NCBI GenBank assembly: GCA_021297895.1
Contig: JAJTHN010000002.1
Coordinates: 62,001-126,000 of the forward strand
Source: Phycisphaeraceae bacterium
Lineage (GTDB): Bacteria > Planctomycetota > Phycisphaerae > Phycisphaerales > UBA1924
Length of the DNA stretch: 64,000 nucleotides
Direction: 5' to 3'
Shown: piece by piece, positions 25,767-34,324 of the stretch
Layout: the number at the start of each line of letters is the position of its first letter
Position numbering within the stretch: the first letter of the stretch is position 1
The notes under the pieces: generated by a model
What the model was told of the DNA's origin: nothing
What the model saw: the letters and a program-made list of their open reading frames with translations, nothing else
Databases searched by the model: none
Program-made: the position numbers and the translations under genes

Positions 25767-26663
25767 ATGGCCAAGACTCGCGAGATCAAGAAGCGCATCA
25801 AGGCGGTCGGCAACATCCGTCGCATCACCAAGACGATGCAGATGATCGCCACCAGCAAGTTCGCCCGCGCCCAGGCCGCGGCGACGGCGACCAAGCCCTA
25901 CACCGAGGGCCTCTTCGAACTCGTCACGGAACTGGCCGCCACCGCCGGCGACACCTCCCACCCGCTCATCAGCGGCCCGGAGAAGTTCGCCGAGGGCGCC
26001 ACCGAACTCACGCTGGTGATCACCAGCGACCGCGGCCTGTGCGGGCCGTACAACGGCTCGATCCTCCGCACCACGATGCAGCACTTCGCCAAGGCCGGCG
26101 TCCGCCCGCCCGCCGGGCTGCTCGAGCTCATCGGCAAGAAGGGCGCAGGCTTCATGCGCTACAACGGCACGCCCGTCGCGCGCCAGCACACGCAGTTCGG
26201 CGATAAGCCCTCATTCGACAACGTCGCCGCCCTGGCGCAGGACTACATGGACCGGTTCACCAGCGGCAAGATCAAGGCCGTGCGCGTGATCTACATGAAG
26301 TTCCACTCCCCGGGCAAGCAGTCGCCCGAGGTGCTGCAGCTCCTGCCGCTCAAGCCGATCGCCAAGTCCAAGCCCGCAGCCGAGGCCGGCAAGGTCGATG
26401 CGGGCGTGGTGTACGAGTTCAGCCCCAAGGCCGAGGAACTGCTCGGCGACCTGCTGCCGGCGACGGTCAAGGCGACGCTGTTCCAGTGCTTCAACGACGC
26501 GATCGTCAGCGAGCACGTGGCCCGCATGGTCGCGATGAAGGCCGCGACGGACAACGCCGGCAAGATGCGCAAGCTCTACACCCGCGACTACAACCGCGCC
26601 CGCCAGGCCCAGATCACCACGGAACTGTCCGAGATCATCGCCGGCGCCGCAGCGCTCGGTTGA
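25767..26663 (+). CDS. atpG: ATP synthase F1 subunit gamma
   Basis: The 298-residue product is the rotor shaft of F1: the N-terminal helix MAKTREIKKRIKAVGNIRRITKTMQMIA, the conserved ITSDRGLCGPYNGSI, and the C-terminal helix AATDNAGKMRKLYTRDYNRARQAQITTELSEI which enters the alpha3-beta3 ring. (Each motif is given as a description of the region; the ends of the protein are the most conserved.) It couples proton flow in Fo to ATP synthesis at the membrane. In most bacteria atpG sits between atpA and atpD; here no other ATP synthase gene is within the window, so the operon is split in this organism. Confidence 0.93.
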   Translation: MAKTREIKKRIKAVGNIRRITKTMQMIATSKFARAQAAATATKPYTEGLFELVTELAATAGDTSHPLISGPEKFAEGATELTLVITSDRGLCGPYNGSILRTTMQHFAKAGVRPPAGLLELIGKKGAGFMRYNGTPVARQHTQFGDKPSFDNVAALAQDYMDRFTSGKIKAVRVIYMKFHSPGKQSPEVLQLLPLKPIAKSKPAAEAGKVDAGVVYEFSPKAEELLGDLLPATVKATLFQCFNDAIVSEHVARMVAMKAATDNAGKMRKLYTRDYNRARQAQITTELSEIIAGAAALG

Positions 26664-26737
26664 GCGGGAACGTCCCACGACCGTCCGAGTTCGCGGCACG
26701 CCGCGGGTGTGTGCGAGCGCGGCCGCGTTGAACCGCG

Positions 26738-28516
26738 TTACCGTGCATCATCGCGCCGCAGCCGCGCTGCGCACCATGCCACGCCTGCCGCCATCAGCAA
26801 CCCGAGCGCACCAAGATTGATGATGCTCGCGCTGGTCCGCTCATCCTGCAGGTAGTGCAACTGTTCGAGAAGTTGTCGGGCGAGGCTTGCGCGACCCGGC
26901 GGCTGGACCATGATCGCGCTCTCGATTTCGTGCAGGCTCAGGGCCGCGCCGACGATGACCACCCCCGCGAGCACCGCCAGACGCGTCGGCGTCGCGAGCA
27001 CGAGCACGCCAAAGGCCCGCAGCCCATCGCCGGCCATGAGCACTCGGGCCTGCCACAGCGATTGCTCCTCGCTGCGCCAGAGCGCGATGCCCGCGAGCAC
27101 GCCAACAACGCCGAATCGGGCAACGTGCGCCGCGATCAGGATCATCGGACCCTCGCTCGCGCCGGCCAGCACGCCGCGAAGGCCCACGTCCTGATCGAGC
27201 CCGCGCAGGGCCGTCGCAAGCCCCGCCCACGCCGAGCCGATGAGCACGCCCGGCACCAGCGCTCCGGCGAGCATCACACCCAGCATCACCCACACAACAG
27301 CGCGGATCGCCGAGCGCCCGCCCCCGCCATCAACTCCGCCCCGCCCCGCGGCACTGAGCCCATAGAACGTCGCGACACACAGCAGCACGAGCACCGCGCC
27401 GACCATCGCCGAAACACTCAGGCTCGCGCCGAGCGCCGGGCCGGTGTCGATCCAGAACCGCCAGAGCGACCGGGCCTCGCGCAGCGTGACGGCCATGATC
27501 GCCATCGGCACGACGACACCCAGCATCAGCGGCAGCATCGCCAGCAGCCGCGTGCCGATGCCCAGGCCCGAATCGCGCGGCCGCCCTCGCGTCGCGATGA
27601 AGTTCGCCTCCTCGGGCCGCTCGCGCCCGAGCCTCCCGCCGCCCCAGATCGCGATCGCCAGCCCGATGCAGACCATGGCCAGAACCAATGGTGTCGCCCG
27701 TCGCCACACCTCCGCCGCGGGACGCGCCGAGAGCTCCGCCCACAGGTCGATCGCGATGGTCGGGATGTTGGCCAGATGGATCGGCACGGCCGACGAAAGC
27801 GCCAGCAGCACCGCGAGCATGAAACTCGACGCCAGACCGCCCCTGCACACGCCGAGGCGCACGCGCAGTCGATGCGCCGCACCACGCACGCCCCGGGCCG
27901 TCTCCAGCGCGAGCAGGTCCTCGTGCTCGCGGCTCAGCCGCGCCAGCGACAGCGACAGCACAACAGCGCACATCGGCACCAGCCACACCACCAGCGACCC
28001 GACGCCGATGAGATACCCCGCCCACTCGCTGGCCCGCCCGCCGAGGTTCTCGAGCATGCGCCCGCTCAACCACGCGGGTGTGCGCAGAGTGCTCCAGCCC
28101 GCGTAGCCGACGCTCATGGGCAGAACCATCGGCACGCACGCGACGAGAACCCACCAGACCCTTGCCCCGGGAGCCGATCCCGTCCGCGAGAGCACCCGCG
28201 CCAGAGGCCAGGCCATCGCCGTCGACAGAAGACCGATGAGGATCGGAACAACGAGGCTGACGATCCACACGGCGCGCCCGGACCACGGCGCGACCCCGCC
28301 TCCGCCGAACCCGCCGGGAGAACTCCCCGCCGCGGACTCGCCCGCCGCCCCCCACCACGCCCCACCCACGGCGTGAATCATCGGGATCAGCACCGCCACC
28401 GCGCCGACGGCCGCCACAAAACCCGCCGCGACCCACGGACCGACCGCCGACCGGCCGCCAAAGGAGCGCTGGCCGGACCCGCTTGTCTGCTCGCTTTGGC
28501 CGAGGGGGTCGGGCAT
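26738..28516 (-). CDS. ABC transporter permease, fused two-domain type (Fe3+/thiamine-like)
   Basis: The 592-residue inner-membrane protein has about twelve hydrophobic segments arranged as two permease halves. The first half carries an EAA-type loop (LALETARGVRGAAHRLRV), which docks on the ABC ATPase. The second half has GDGLRAFGVLVLATP in the equivalent place. This doubled form is typical of FbpB/ThiP-like importers for iron(III) or thiamine, but the substrate cannot be read. Neither a binding protein nor an ATPase is adjacent; the FecE-like ATPase gene is 7 kb away. The gene is convergent with atpG. The loop near residues 55-75 is unusually Gly/Ser-rich. Confidence 0.75.
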   Translation of the reverse strand: MPDPLGQSEQTSGSGQRSFGGRSAVGPWVAAGFVAAVGAVAVLIPMIHAVGGAWWGAAGESAAGSSPGGFGGGGVAPWSGRAVWIVSLVVPILIGLLSTAMAWPLARVLSRTGSAPGARVWWVLVACVPMVLPMSVGYAGWSTLRTPAWLSGRMLENLGGRASEWAGYLIGVGSLVVWLVPMCAVVLSLSLARLSREHEDLLALETARGVRGAAHRLRVRLGVCRGGLASSFMLAVLLALSSAVPIHLANIPTIAIDLWAELSARPAAEVWRRATPLVLAMVCIGLAIAIWGGGRLGRERPEEANFIATRGRPRDSGLGIGTRLLAMLPLMLGVVVPMAIMAVTLREARSLWRFWIDTGPALGASLSVSAMVGAVLVLLCVATFYGLSAAGRGGVDGGGGRSAIRAVVWVMLGVMLAGALVPGVLIGSAWAGLATALRGLDQDVGLRGVLAGASEGPMILIAAHVARFGVVGVLAGIALWRSEEQSLWQARVLMAGDGLRAFGVLVLATPTRLAVLAGVVIVGAALSLHEIESAIMVQPPGRASLARQLLEQLHYLQDERTSASIINLGALGLLMAAGVAWCAARLRRDDAR

Positions 28517-28603
28517 GAGGGTGCCTGTGGTCTCTAGGCTTGGGTCGGATGGTTCACACTGAATTCGGGAAAACCCTAGCCGTCGTCAAAGTCTGTGAAC
28601 GTG

Positions 28604-28632
28604 CTGAGATCTCACGGGCATCATGATACGAT
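28604..28632 (+). promoter_or_regulatory. Promoter of M24 peptidase gene, leaderless type
   Basis: CTGAGA (28604-28609), a 17-base spacer and TACGAT (28627-28632) form the best -35/-10 pair among the short-leader promoters here. TACGAT ends eight bases before the ATG. Confidence 0.55.
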
Positions 28633-28640
28633 GTTGACCC

Positions 28641-29813
28641 ATGCCGAGCACCACCACCGCACGTCGGACCGCCAAGTCTCGCCCGAAGGCCCCCAAGATC
28701 TCCCAGCCGGCCCACCAGCGATTCGTCGATCGGCTCACCCGGCTGCGGGCGGGCATGGCCAAGGCCGGGCTGCCCGCGGCTCTGATCACCAGCCCGAAGG
28801 ATGTGGGGTACCTCACCGGCTTCCTCGGCGGCGACTCGTATCTGCTACTGACGGCGACCGGGGCGGTGATCCTGTCCGACTCTCGGTACGACGAAGAACT
28901 CGAGCCCTGCCGGCCGTTCTGCGATGTGGTCATCCGCAAGAAACTCATGAGCGATGCCTTGGCGGACCTGCTCACCGCTCACCGCATCAAGCGCCTCGGC
29001 ATTCAGCCCGAGCACGCAACACTGGCCACGCGATCGGCCATCGCCTCCAAGGCCTCCGGCGTCGAGCTCGTCGAGGCCCCGGGGATCGTCGCCCGCCTGC
29101 GGATCCTCAAGGACGAGCACGAGATCAAGGCCATCAAGAAGGCCATCGCCATCCAGGAAGAGGCCCTGGAGGCGACGCTGAAGTTCATCGCCGCCCGCCT
29201 GCGCAAGGGGCCATCCAGCGAGATGGAGGTTGCGGCGAAACTCGAGTTCGAGATGAAGATCCGCGGCTCGAGCGCCCCGGGGTTCGAGACCATCGTCGGT
29301 GCCAAGGCCAACGGCTCGCTGCCGCACTACCGCCCGCACGATGTGAAGTTCTCGCGCAATCACCCCGTGCTGATCGACTGGGGCGCGATCTACAACGGCT
29401 ATCACGGCGACATGACCCGCGTCTTCTGCTGGGGCAAGTTCCCCGCCAAGGTCCGCGAGATCTACTCGATCGTGCTCGAGGCCCACGAGCAGTCCGCCGC
29501 GGCCCTTGCCCCGGGCAAGAGCGTTCGCGCCGTGGATGAAGTGGCCCGCGGCATCATCCGCCGCGCCGGCTACGAACAGCAGTTCGGCCACGGCCTGGGC
29601 CACGGCATGGGGCTCGACGGGCACGAAGGCCCGAGCCTCTCGCACCTTGCCGAGGACCGACCGCTCGAGCCGGGCATGGTCGTGACCATCGAGCCGGGAA
29701 TCTATCTCCCGGGCATCGGCGGCGTTCGCATCGAAGACGACTTTCTGATCACGGAAAAGGGCGCGGTGAATCTGTGCACCCTGCCCAAGGATCTTGATTA
29801 CGCGACGCGCTGA
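28641..29813 (+). CDS. Xaa-Pro aminopeptidase/dipeptidase (M24B family)
   Basis: The 390-residue product has the creatinase-like N-terminal domain (about 25-155) and a pita-bread metallopeptidase domain. The five metal ligands are visible: Asp in VLIDWGAIYNGYHGD (both aspartates), His in FGHGLGHGMGLDGHE, Glu in VVTIEPGIY and Glu in GGVRIEDDFLI. It should remove an N-terminal residue before proline, or split Xaa-Pro dipeptides, in the cytoplasm. The first 30 residues are a basic, Ala/Pro-rich head not typical of the family. In many bacteria this gene precedes efp or accB; here accB follows after 70 bases, so a shared transcript is possible. Confidence 0.88.
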   Translation: MPSTTTARRTAKSRPKAPKISQPAHQRFVDRLTRLRAGMAKAGLPAALITSPKDVGYLTGFLGGDSYLLLTATGAVILSDSRYDEELEPCRPFCDVVIRKKLMSDALADLLTAHRIKRLGIQPEHATLATRSAIASKASGVELVEAPGIVARLRILKDEHEIKAIKKAIAIQEEALEATLKFIAARLRKGPSSEMEVAAKLEFEMKIRGSSAPGFETIVGAKANGSLPHYRPHDVKFSRNHPVLIDWGAIYNGYHGDMTRVFCWGKFPAKVREIYSIVLEAHEQSAAALAPGKSVRAVDEVARGIIRRAGYEQQFGHGLGHGMGLDGHEGPSLSHLAEDRPLEPGMVVTIEPGIYLPGIGGVRIEDDFLITEKGAVNLCTLPKDLDYATR

Positions 29814-29883
29814 GCGTCGCCCCGATTCGCGAGTCTTTCCCGCTCGTGCCGGCCGCGGCCCGAGCACACATTGGAGCCCACCC

Positions 29884-30363
29884 ATGATCGACATCCGCAA
29901 ACTCAAGGAACTTGTCCGCCTGATGGTCGAGAACGACCTTTCCGAACTGAACCTCCAGGATCAAGCCGAGACCGTCGCGGTCAAGCGCGGCTACAACGGC
30001 GTGCCGGTGGTTCATCAGGCCCCGGTGATGATGGCCGCCCCCGCTGCCCACGCGACCGCCGCCCCGGCTCCGGCCGCGGCCCCCACCTCCGCCCCGGCCG
30101 CCGCCGCGGCCAGCGATGCCGGGCTCAAGGCGATCACCTCGCCGATGGTCGGCACGTTCTACTCATCGCCCAATCCCGACAGCCCGGCGTTCGTGAAGGT
30201 CGGCCAGGCCGTCAGCGCCGACACGACCGTGTGCCTGGTCGAGGCGATGAAGGTCTTCAACGAGATCAAGGCCGAGACCAGCGGCACCATCGAGCGCGTG
30301 CTGGTCCAGTCGGGCCAGGCCGTCGAGTACGGGCAGAAGCTCTTCCTCATCAAGCCCGCCTGA
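29884..30363 (+). CDS. accB: Biotin carboxyl carrier protein of acetyl-CoA carboxylase
   Basis: The 159-residue product has the usual AccB layout: a conserved N-terminal helix (IDIRKLKELVRLMVENDLSE), an Ala/Pro linker (about 48-78) and a biotinyl domain with VEAMKVFNEIKAE, where Lys123 is biotinylated, then VESGQAVEYGQ-like and LFLIKP. It carries CO2 between biotin carboxylase and carboxyltransferase in fatty-acid synthesis. TGGAG lies eight bases before the ATG; a frame 30 codons longer is not supported. accC, its usual neighbour, is absent: the next gene is on the opposite strand. Confidence 0.93.
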   Translation: MIDIRKLKELVRLMVENDLSELNLQDQAETVAVKRGYNGVPVVHQAPVMMAAPAAHATAAPAPAAAPTSAPAAAAASDAGLKAITSPMVGTFYSSPNPDSPAFVKVGQAVSADTTVCLVEAMKVFNEIKAETSGTIERVLVQSGQAVEYGQKLFLIKPA

Positions 30364-30373
30364 GCAACAACCC

Positions 30374-30414
30374 GCCACGGCGCCGCCCGCTTCAGCGTCG
30401 GCGGCGCACGTGGC
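30374..30414 (+). terminator. Strong hairpin after accB
   Basis: GCCACG-GCGCCGCC pairs with GGCGGCGC-CGTGGC (14 bp, one bulged A) around a 12-base loop, starting 10 bases after the accB stop. No U-tract follows, so it may be an RNA-stabilising or Rho-assisted 3' end. It also lies between convergent genes. Confidence 0.5.
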
Positions 30415-30476
30415 GTTCGGCACTCCAAACGGTGCGGCACGGGGCGCTCCCAACGCCCTGCGCCCGCCGTCCGAAC

Positions 30477-31907
30477 TCAGCACTCGATAATCCCGACGCT
30501 CACATTCACGGCCAGCCCGCCCTCGCTGGTTTCCTTGTACTTGGCCTGCATGTCCTGAGCGGTGGCCCACATCGTGCGGATCACGCCGTCGAGGCTCACG
30601 CGGGCCTTGCTCGGGTCGCTGTCCATCGCGATGCTCGCCGCGAGGATCGCCTTCATCGCGCCCATCGTGTTCCGCTCGATGCACGGCACCTGCACCAGCC
30701 CGCCGATCGGATCGCACGTCATGCCCAGATGATGCTCCATCGCGATTTCCGCCGCCATGAGCACCTGCCCCACGCTCCCGCCGAGCACCTGCGTCAGCCC
30801 CGCCGCGGCCATCGCGCTGCTGACGCCGATCTCCGCCTGACACCCGCCCATCGCGGCGCTGATCGTCGCGCCTTTCTTGAACAGGATGCCGACCTGGCCG
30901 GCGGTGAGCATGAACTGGATGATCTTGTCCTCATCGCACGGCGTGAAGCACCACGTGTACAGCATCACCGCCGGGATCACTCCCGCCGCGCCGTTGGTCG
31001 GTGCCGTCACCACGCGCCCATACGCCGCGTTCTCCTCATTGACCGCCAGCGCGAAGGCGCTGACCCATCGCAGCACCTGATCGAACCGCCGGCCGGAGCA
31101 CTTGATCGCGTCGATCCAGGCCTTGATGTTCCGCCGCGTCTCGGGCGTCGCATCGTCGGCGATGAGCTTGTCGTGGATCCCGCGTGCCCGCCGCGTGACC
31201 TCCAGCCCGCCGGGCAGAATGCCGTCGGTATGGCAGCCGCGGTGCATGCACTCCTGCATCACGCGCCAGATCTTCCACAGCCCCGCGCGCGTCTCATCAT
31301 CGCTACGCCATCGCTGCTCATTGGCCCAGACGATGTCCGGTATGTCCAGCCCGCGGGCGCGGCAGTGATTGGTGATGTCTTCGGCGACCTCGATCGGGAA
31401 TGGCAGACTCACCGCACGCGCACCCGTCGGCTTCTCCCCTTCCTGCACCACAAACCCGCCGCCAACGCTGTAGTACGTCTGCACGATCCGTCGTCCATCG
31501 TCCAGCAGCGCCGTGAACCGGATGCCGTTGGCGTGATACGGCAGCACCTTGTCGAAGTTGAACACCAGGTCCGCATCGCTGTCGAACTCCGCGTCAACCT
31601 CGCCGCGCAGCCGAATCCGCCCCGATGACTTGATCGCCTCGACGCGGGCCATCAGCCCTTCGACCTCGCACGTGACCGGATCCTCGCCGCTGAGGCCCAG
31701 GATCACGGCCATGTCCGTCGCGTGCCCGCGTCCGGTCTTGGCCAGCGATCCGTACAGGTCCGTCCGCACCCGTACGCACCGCTCCAGCAAGCCCAGCGTC
31801 CGGAGGTGCTCCAGGAACCGCTGGGCCGCTCGCCACGGGCCCATGGTGTGCGAAGAACTCGGCCCGACGCCGATCTTGAAGATGTCAAGAACGCTGATGG
31901 CTTCCAT
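30477..31907 (-). CDS. sdaA: L-serine dehydratase, single-chain iron-sulfur type
   Basis: The 476-residue product is the one-polypeptide, 4Fe-4S form that turns L-serine into pyruvate and ammonia. The beta-type domain comes first ([19 protein letters not shown] and [13 protein letters not shown]), and the alpha-type catalytic domain follows ([57 protein letters not shown]). The cysteines in GGCQAE, MTCDP and VPCIER are the expected cluster ligands. The chosen ATG begins at [10 protein letters not shown], where family members start; the frame upstream is open but has no such similarity. Cytoplasmic; the gene stands alone, convergent with accB. Confidence 0.93.
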   Translation of the reverse strand: MEAISVLDIFKIGVGPSSSHTMGPWRAAQRFLEHLRTLGLLERCVRVRTDLYGSLAKTGRGHATDMAVILGLSGEDPVTCEVEGLMARVEAIKSSGRIRLRGEVDAEFDSDADLVFNFDKVLPYHANGIRFTALLDDGRRIVQTYYSVGGGFVVQEGEKPTGARAVSLPFPIEVAEDITNHCRARGLDIPDIVWANEQRWRSDDETRAGLWKIWRVMQECMHRGCHTDGILPGGLEVTRRARGIHDKLIADDATPETRRNIKAWIDAIKCSGRRFDQVLRWVSAFALAVNEENAAYGRVVTAPTNGAAGVIPAVMLYTWCFTPCDEDKIIQFMLTAGQVGILFKKGATISAAMGGCQAEIGVSSAMAAAGLTQVLGGSVGQVLMAAEIAMEHHLGMTCDPIGGLVQVPCIERNTMGAMKAILAASIAMDSDPSKARVSLDGVIRTMWATAQDMQAKYKETSEGGLAVNVSVGIIEC

Positions 31908-32016
31908 GAGCAATCGTTGCACCGCTTGCGCGCAGCGTGGGCCAGTTGCGCCGAACGGCCGCACACCCACAGACACGCTGGGCATCGCGTGATCGCGCGG
32001 CCCGCCGCGGGCCGGA

Positions 32017-34101
32017 TCAGCCGACGGGGCAGCCGGTGAAGAACAGCGAGAAGAACGCCGCGAAGTCGCCGTTATCGATCGAGCCATCCGGCCCGCCGCC
32101 GGTGAGGGCCGTGTCGCCGTCGGTGTTGGCGATATCGGCGATGAGCCGCGCCGGCTCGGCCTCGGGCAGGAAGAACGCCTGGAAGAACAGGCCGAAGTCG
32201 CTGTTGTCGATCACGCCATCGGGCTGCGGATCGCCGTCGGTGTTGGCGATGTCCGCCGGGGAGCACGCGGCGTCGACCACAAACTCGGCGAAGCGCACAT
32301 CGAACGCGCCGCCCTTGGTCAGGCTCACACTCCGCGCTCCGTCCGCGTCGGCGATGGTCAGCGAAACGTCCCGCCCCGTCGCGTCCGACGAGCACAGCAC
32401 CACACCCGGGAACTCCAGCACCACGCCGCCCAGCCACCCGTCATCGCCCGGGCTGGCCTGGTTGTTCGACAGGTCGGCATCGCTGATCACCAGGAGATAC
32501 CGCCCCGGCGCGAACGTCCGCGTCAGGCTCGAGCCCAGGTCGCTCGGCGTGCGCCGGTCATCATTACCGAAGCCCGCGATCGGCGACAGTGTCGTCGCGT
32601 CGTACACCCACAGGTCCGTGTCGGTCTGGTTCGCACCGGTCTGGCCCACGGTGCTCAGCGTGATCGCGCTCGGGCGGAACGCGCCGGGCACGGCAACCGG
32701 CGCGACGCTCACCGGATCGCTCAGCGTGATCGCGTAGGTCTGGAACGTCGCGGCGCTGCCCGAAACGCTCAGGGTGATCTCGCGTGCCGCGCCGCCGAAG
32801 GTGTACGCCTGAACGAAGTTCGCGGGGCTGGTCAGCGTGCTGGACCGTTGGGCGATAATGCTGGATGTGCCGATGATCCCGCCGTTCGGCGACGAGTTCT
32901 GGTTCAGCCCGCGGATCGCGACGGTCTGGCTCGGCGTGAGAGACTCCAGCGACAGCCGCCAGCGCGTGATGCCCGGCGCATCGGGGAGCGTGAGCCGGAA
33001 GAAGTCGATCGACGAGATCCCCGGCGCCGAGGATGTGCCGGTGGTCAGGCCCGCGATGCTCCCGCCCGGCGCGAGCGCGACCGCGTTGGACTGCGCCCGC
33101 GTGTCGTTGGGCTCGATCTCGAAGGTCGCCGCCGGCGACACGAGCGGCCGCACGCGCATCTGCAGCGTCGACTCGTTGCCGGGCAACTGGCCGGTGCCGA
33201 CTCGTCCGAGCACGATGTAGTAGGTCGTGCCGGCGGTGAGGCTCGCGCCCGCAACGGCGCGTGACCCGCAGGATGTGTCGTTGCAGGCCACCAGCGTGTA
33301 TGGCCCGCCGCACGCGGGCGCGGTGTAGATGCCGACGATGGTGTCGCCGACATTACCCGCGGGCGCGGCATCGGCGCAGGTCTCGAACAAATACGCCCCG
33401 CTTGTCGCCGGCGTGAATGTGTACCACACCGTCCGCCGCGCCTGCGCGTTGCAGAGCACCGGGTCGCCAACGCTCGATGTGCTGGCGGTGACGATGCTCG
33501 CCGCGGGCGAGAGCCAGGGGAACGGTCCGGCCTGCGGGATCGTGATCGCACCGGCGCAGAGATCGTTGCTCGGCGGGGCCGGCGGCAGGCCGGAGATCAG
33601 CGTGATCCGCACGTTCGACCACGTTGCCTGCGTGCCGGGCACGCCCTGCGTGAACACCAGATGCAGCGGCCCGCCCGCGCTGAAGGTGTTGCCCGCATTG
33701 GCGAACACGCCGCTCCATGTGACCTCACGGGCGACGGTATCCGCAGCCGAACCATCGCCCGGGCCGCTGTCGGCGTAGACGATCGTTCCGCCCGGGATCG
33801 CTCCACCAACCAGACCGGCGCTGGTCAGACGGAAACTCGCATCGCTCGACCACGCGTTGTTGATCGCCCCACCCCACGACACGCGCACCTGATACGCGCT
33901 GAACGTGCCGCTGAGGCCGGAAGTGTCCAGCAGCACGCTCTGCGCGGCACCGGTCGCGCTCAGCGACGCGATCGTCGGCAGGTCCGTGTCGGCCATCGCG
34001 GGCGAACAGACCATCAGCCCGCTCAGGGCCGACATCGCAAGCACCGCCAAACGCGAGCAGGAAACCCGCCGCGCACGATTGATTATCAGGCTGAAGGCCA
34101 T
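32017..34101 (-). CDS. Secreted PPC-type beta protein with dockerin repeats
   Basis: The 694-residue product has a signal peptide (RLAVLAMSALSGLMVCSPAMA). Residues about 40-165 form a beta domain resembling cohesin/carbohydrate-binding folds (SAYQVRVSWGGAINN, LHLVFTQGVPG), though this is uncertain. Two PPC-like domains follow (ARRTVWYTFTPATSGAYLFETC and FEIEPNDTRAQSN), then further beta regions, and two C-terminal dockerin-like repeats. No enzyme motif is seen, so a structural or binding role at the surface is most likely. GAAGAGAG precedes the ATG. The gene follows the large dockerin-protein gene upstream on the same strand, with a strong terminator between them. Confidence 0.7.
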   Translation of the reverse strand: MAFSLIINRARRVSCSRLAVLAMSALSGLMVCSPAMADTDLPTIASLSATGAAQSVLLDTSGLSGTFSAYQVRVSWGGAINNAWSSDASFRLTSAGLVGGAIPGGTIVYADSGPGDGSAADTVAREVTWSGVFANAGNTFSAGGPLHLVFTQGVPGTQATWSNVRITLISGLPPAPPSNDLCAGAITIPQAGPFPWLSPAASIVTASTSSVGDPVLCNAQARRTVWYTFTPATSGAYLFETCADAAPAGNVGDTIVGIYTAPACGGPYTLVACNDTSCGSRAVAGASLTAGTTYYIVLGRVGTGQLPGNESTLQMRVRPLVSPAATFEIEPNDTRAQSNAVALAPGGSIAGLTTGTSSAPGISSIDFFRLTLPDAPGITRWRLSLESLTPSQTVAIRGLNQNSSPNGGIIGTSSIIAQRSSTLTSPANFVQAYTFGGAAREITLSVSGSAATFQTYAITLSDPVSVAPVAVPGAFRPSAITLSTVGQTGANQTDTDLWVYDATTLSPIAGFGNDDRRTPSDLGSSLTRTFAPGRYLLVISDADLSNNQASPGDDGWLGGVVLEFPGVVLCSSDATGRDVSLTIADADGARSVSLTKGGAFDVRFAEFVVDAACSPADIANTDGDPQPDGVIDNSDFGLFFQAFFLPEAEPARLIADIANTDGDTALTGGGPDGSIDNGDFAAFFSLFFTGCPVG

Positions 34102-34232
34102 CTCTCTCTTCCATGTTGGAGCCCGTCGGCGCGCGATGCGCGCTCTCGGACCATGATCAGAGTCTATCGCACGAACGCCGGGATGCCAGCGGGAGAGAGT
34201 TCGCTGTTCCGACCTTTCACCCCAAATGCAAA

Positions 34233-34262
34233 CGCGGCCCCGGGCTGATGCCCGGGGCCGCG
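34233..34262 (-). terminator. 13-bp perfect hairpin, terminator of the 859-residue protein gene
   Basis: CGCGGCCCCGGGC (34233-34245) pairs fully with 34250-34262 around a TGAT loop, 62 bases past the minus-strand stop codon. On that strand TTTGCATTTGG follows, an imperfect U-tract. This is a convincing intrinsic terminator that separates two same-strand dockerin-protein genes. Confidence 0.75.
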
Positions 34263-34324
34263 ATGTGTTAAACAGACTGTCACCGAGTCACGCCGACAAG
34301 TTCGGCGCGACCGCGGCGGGGCGA

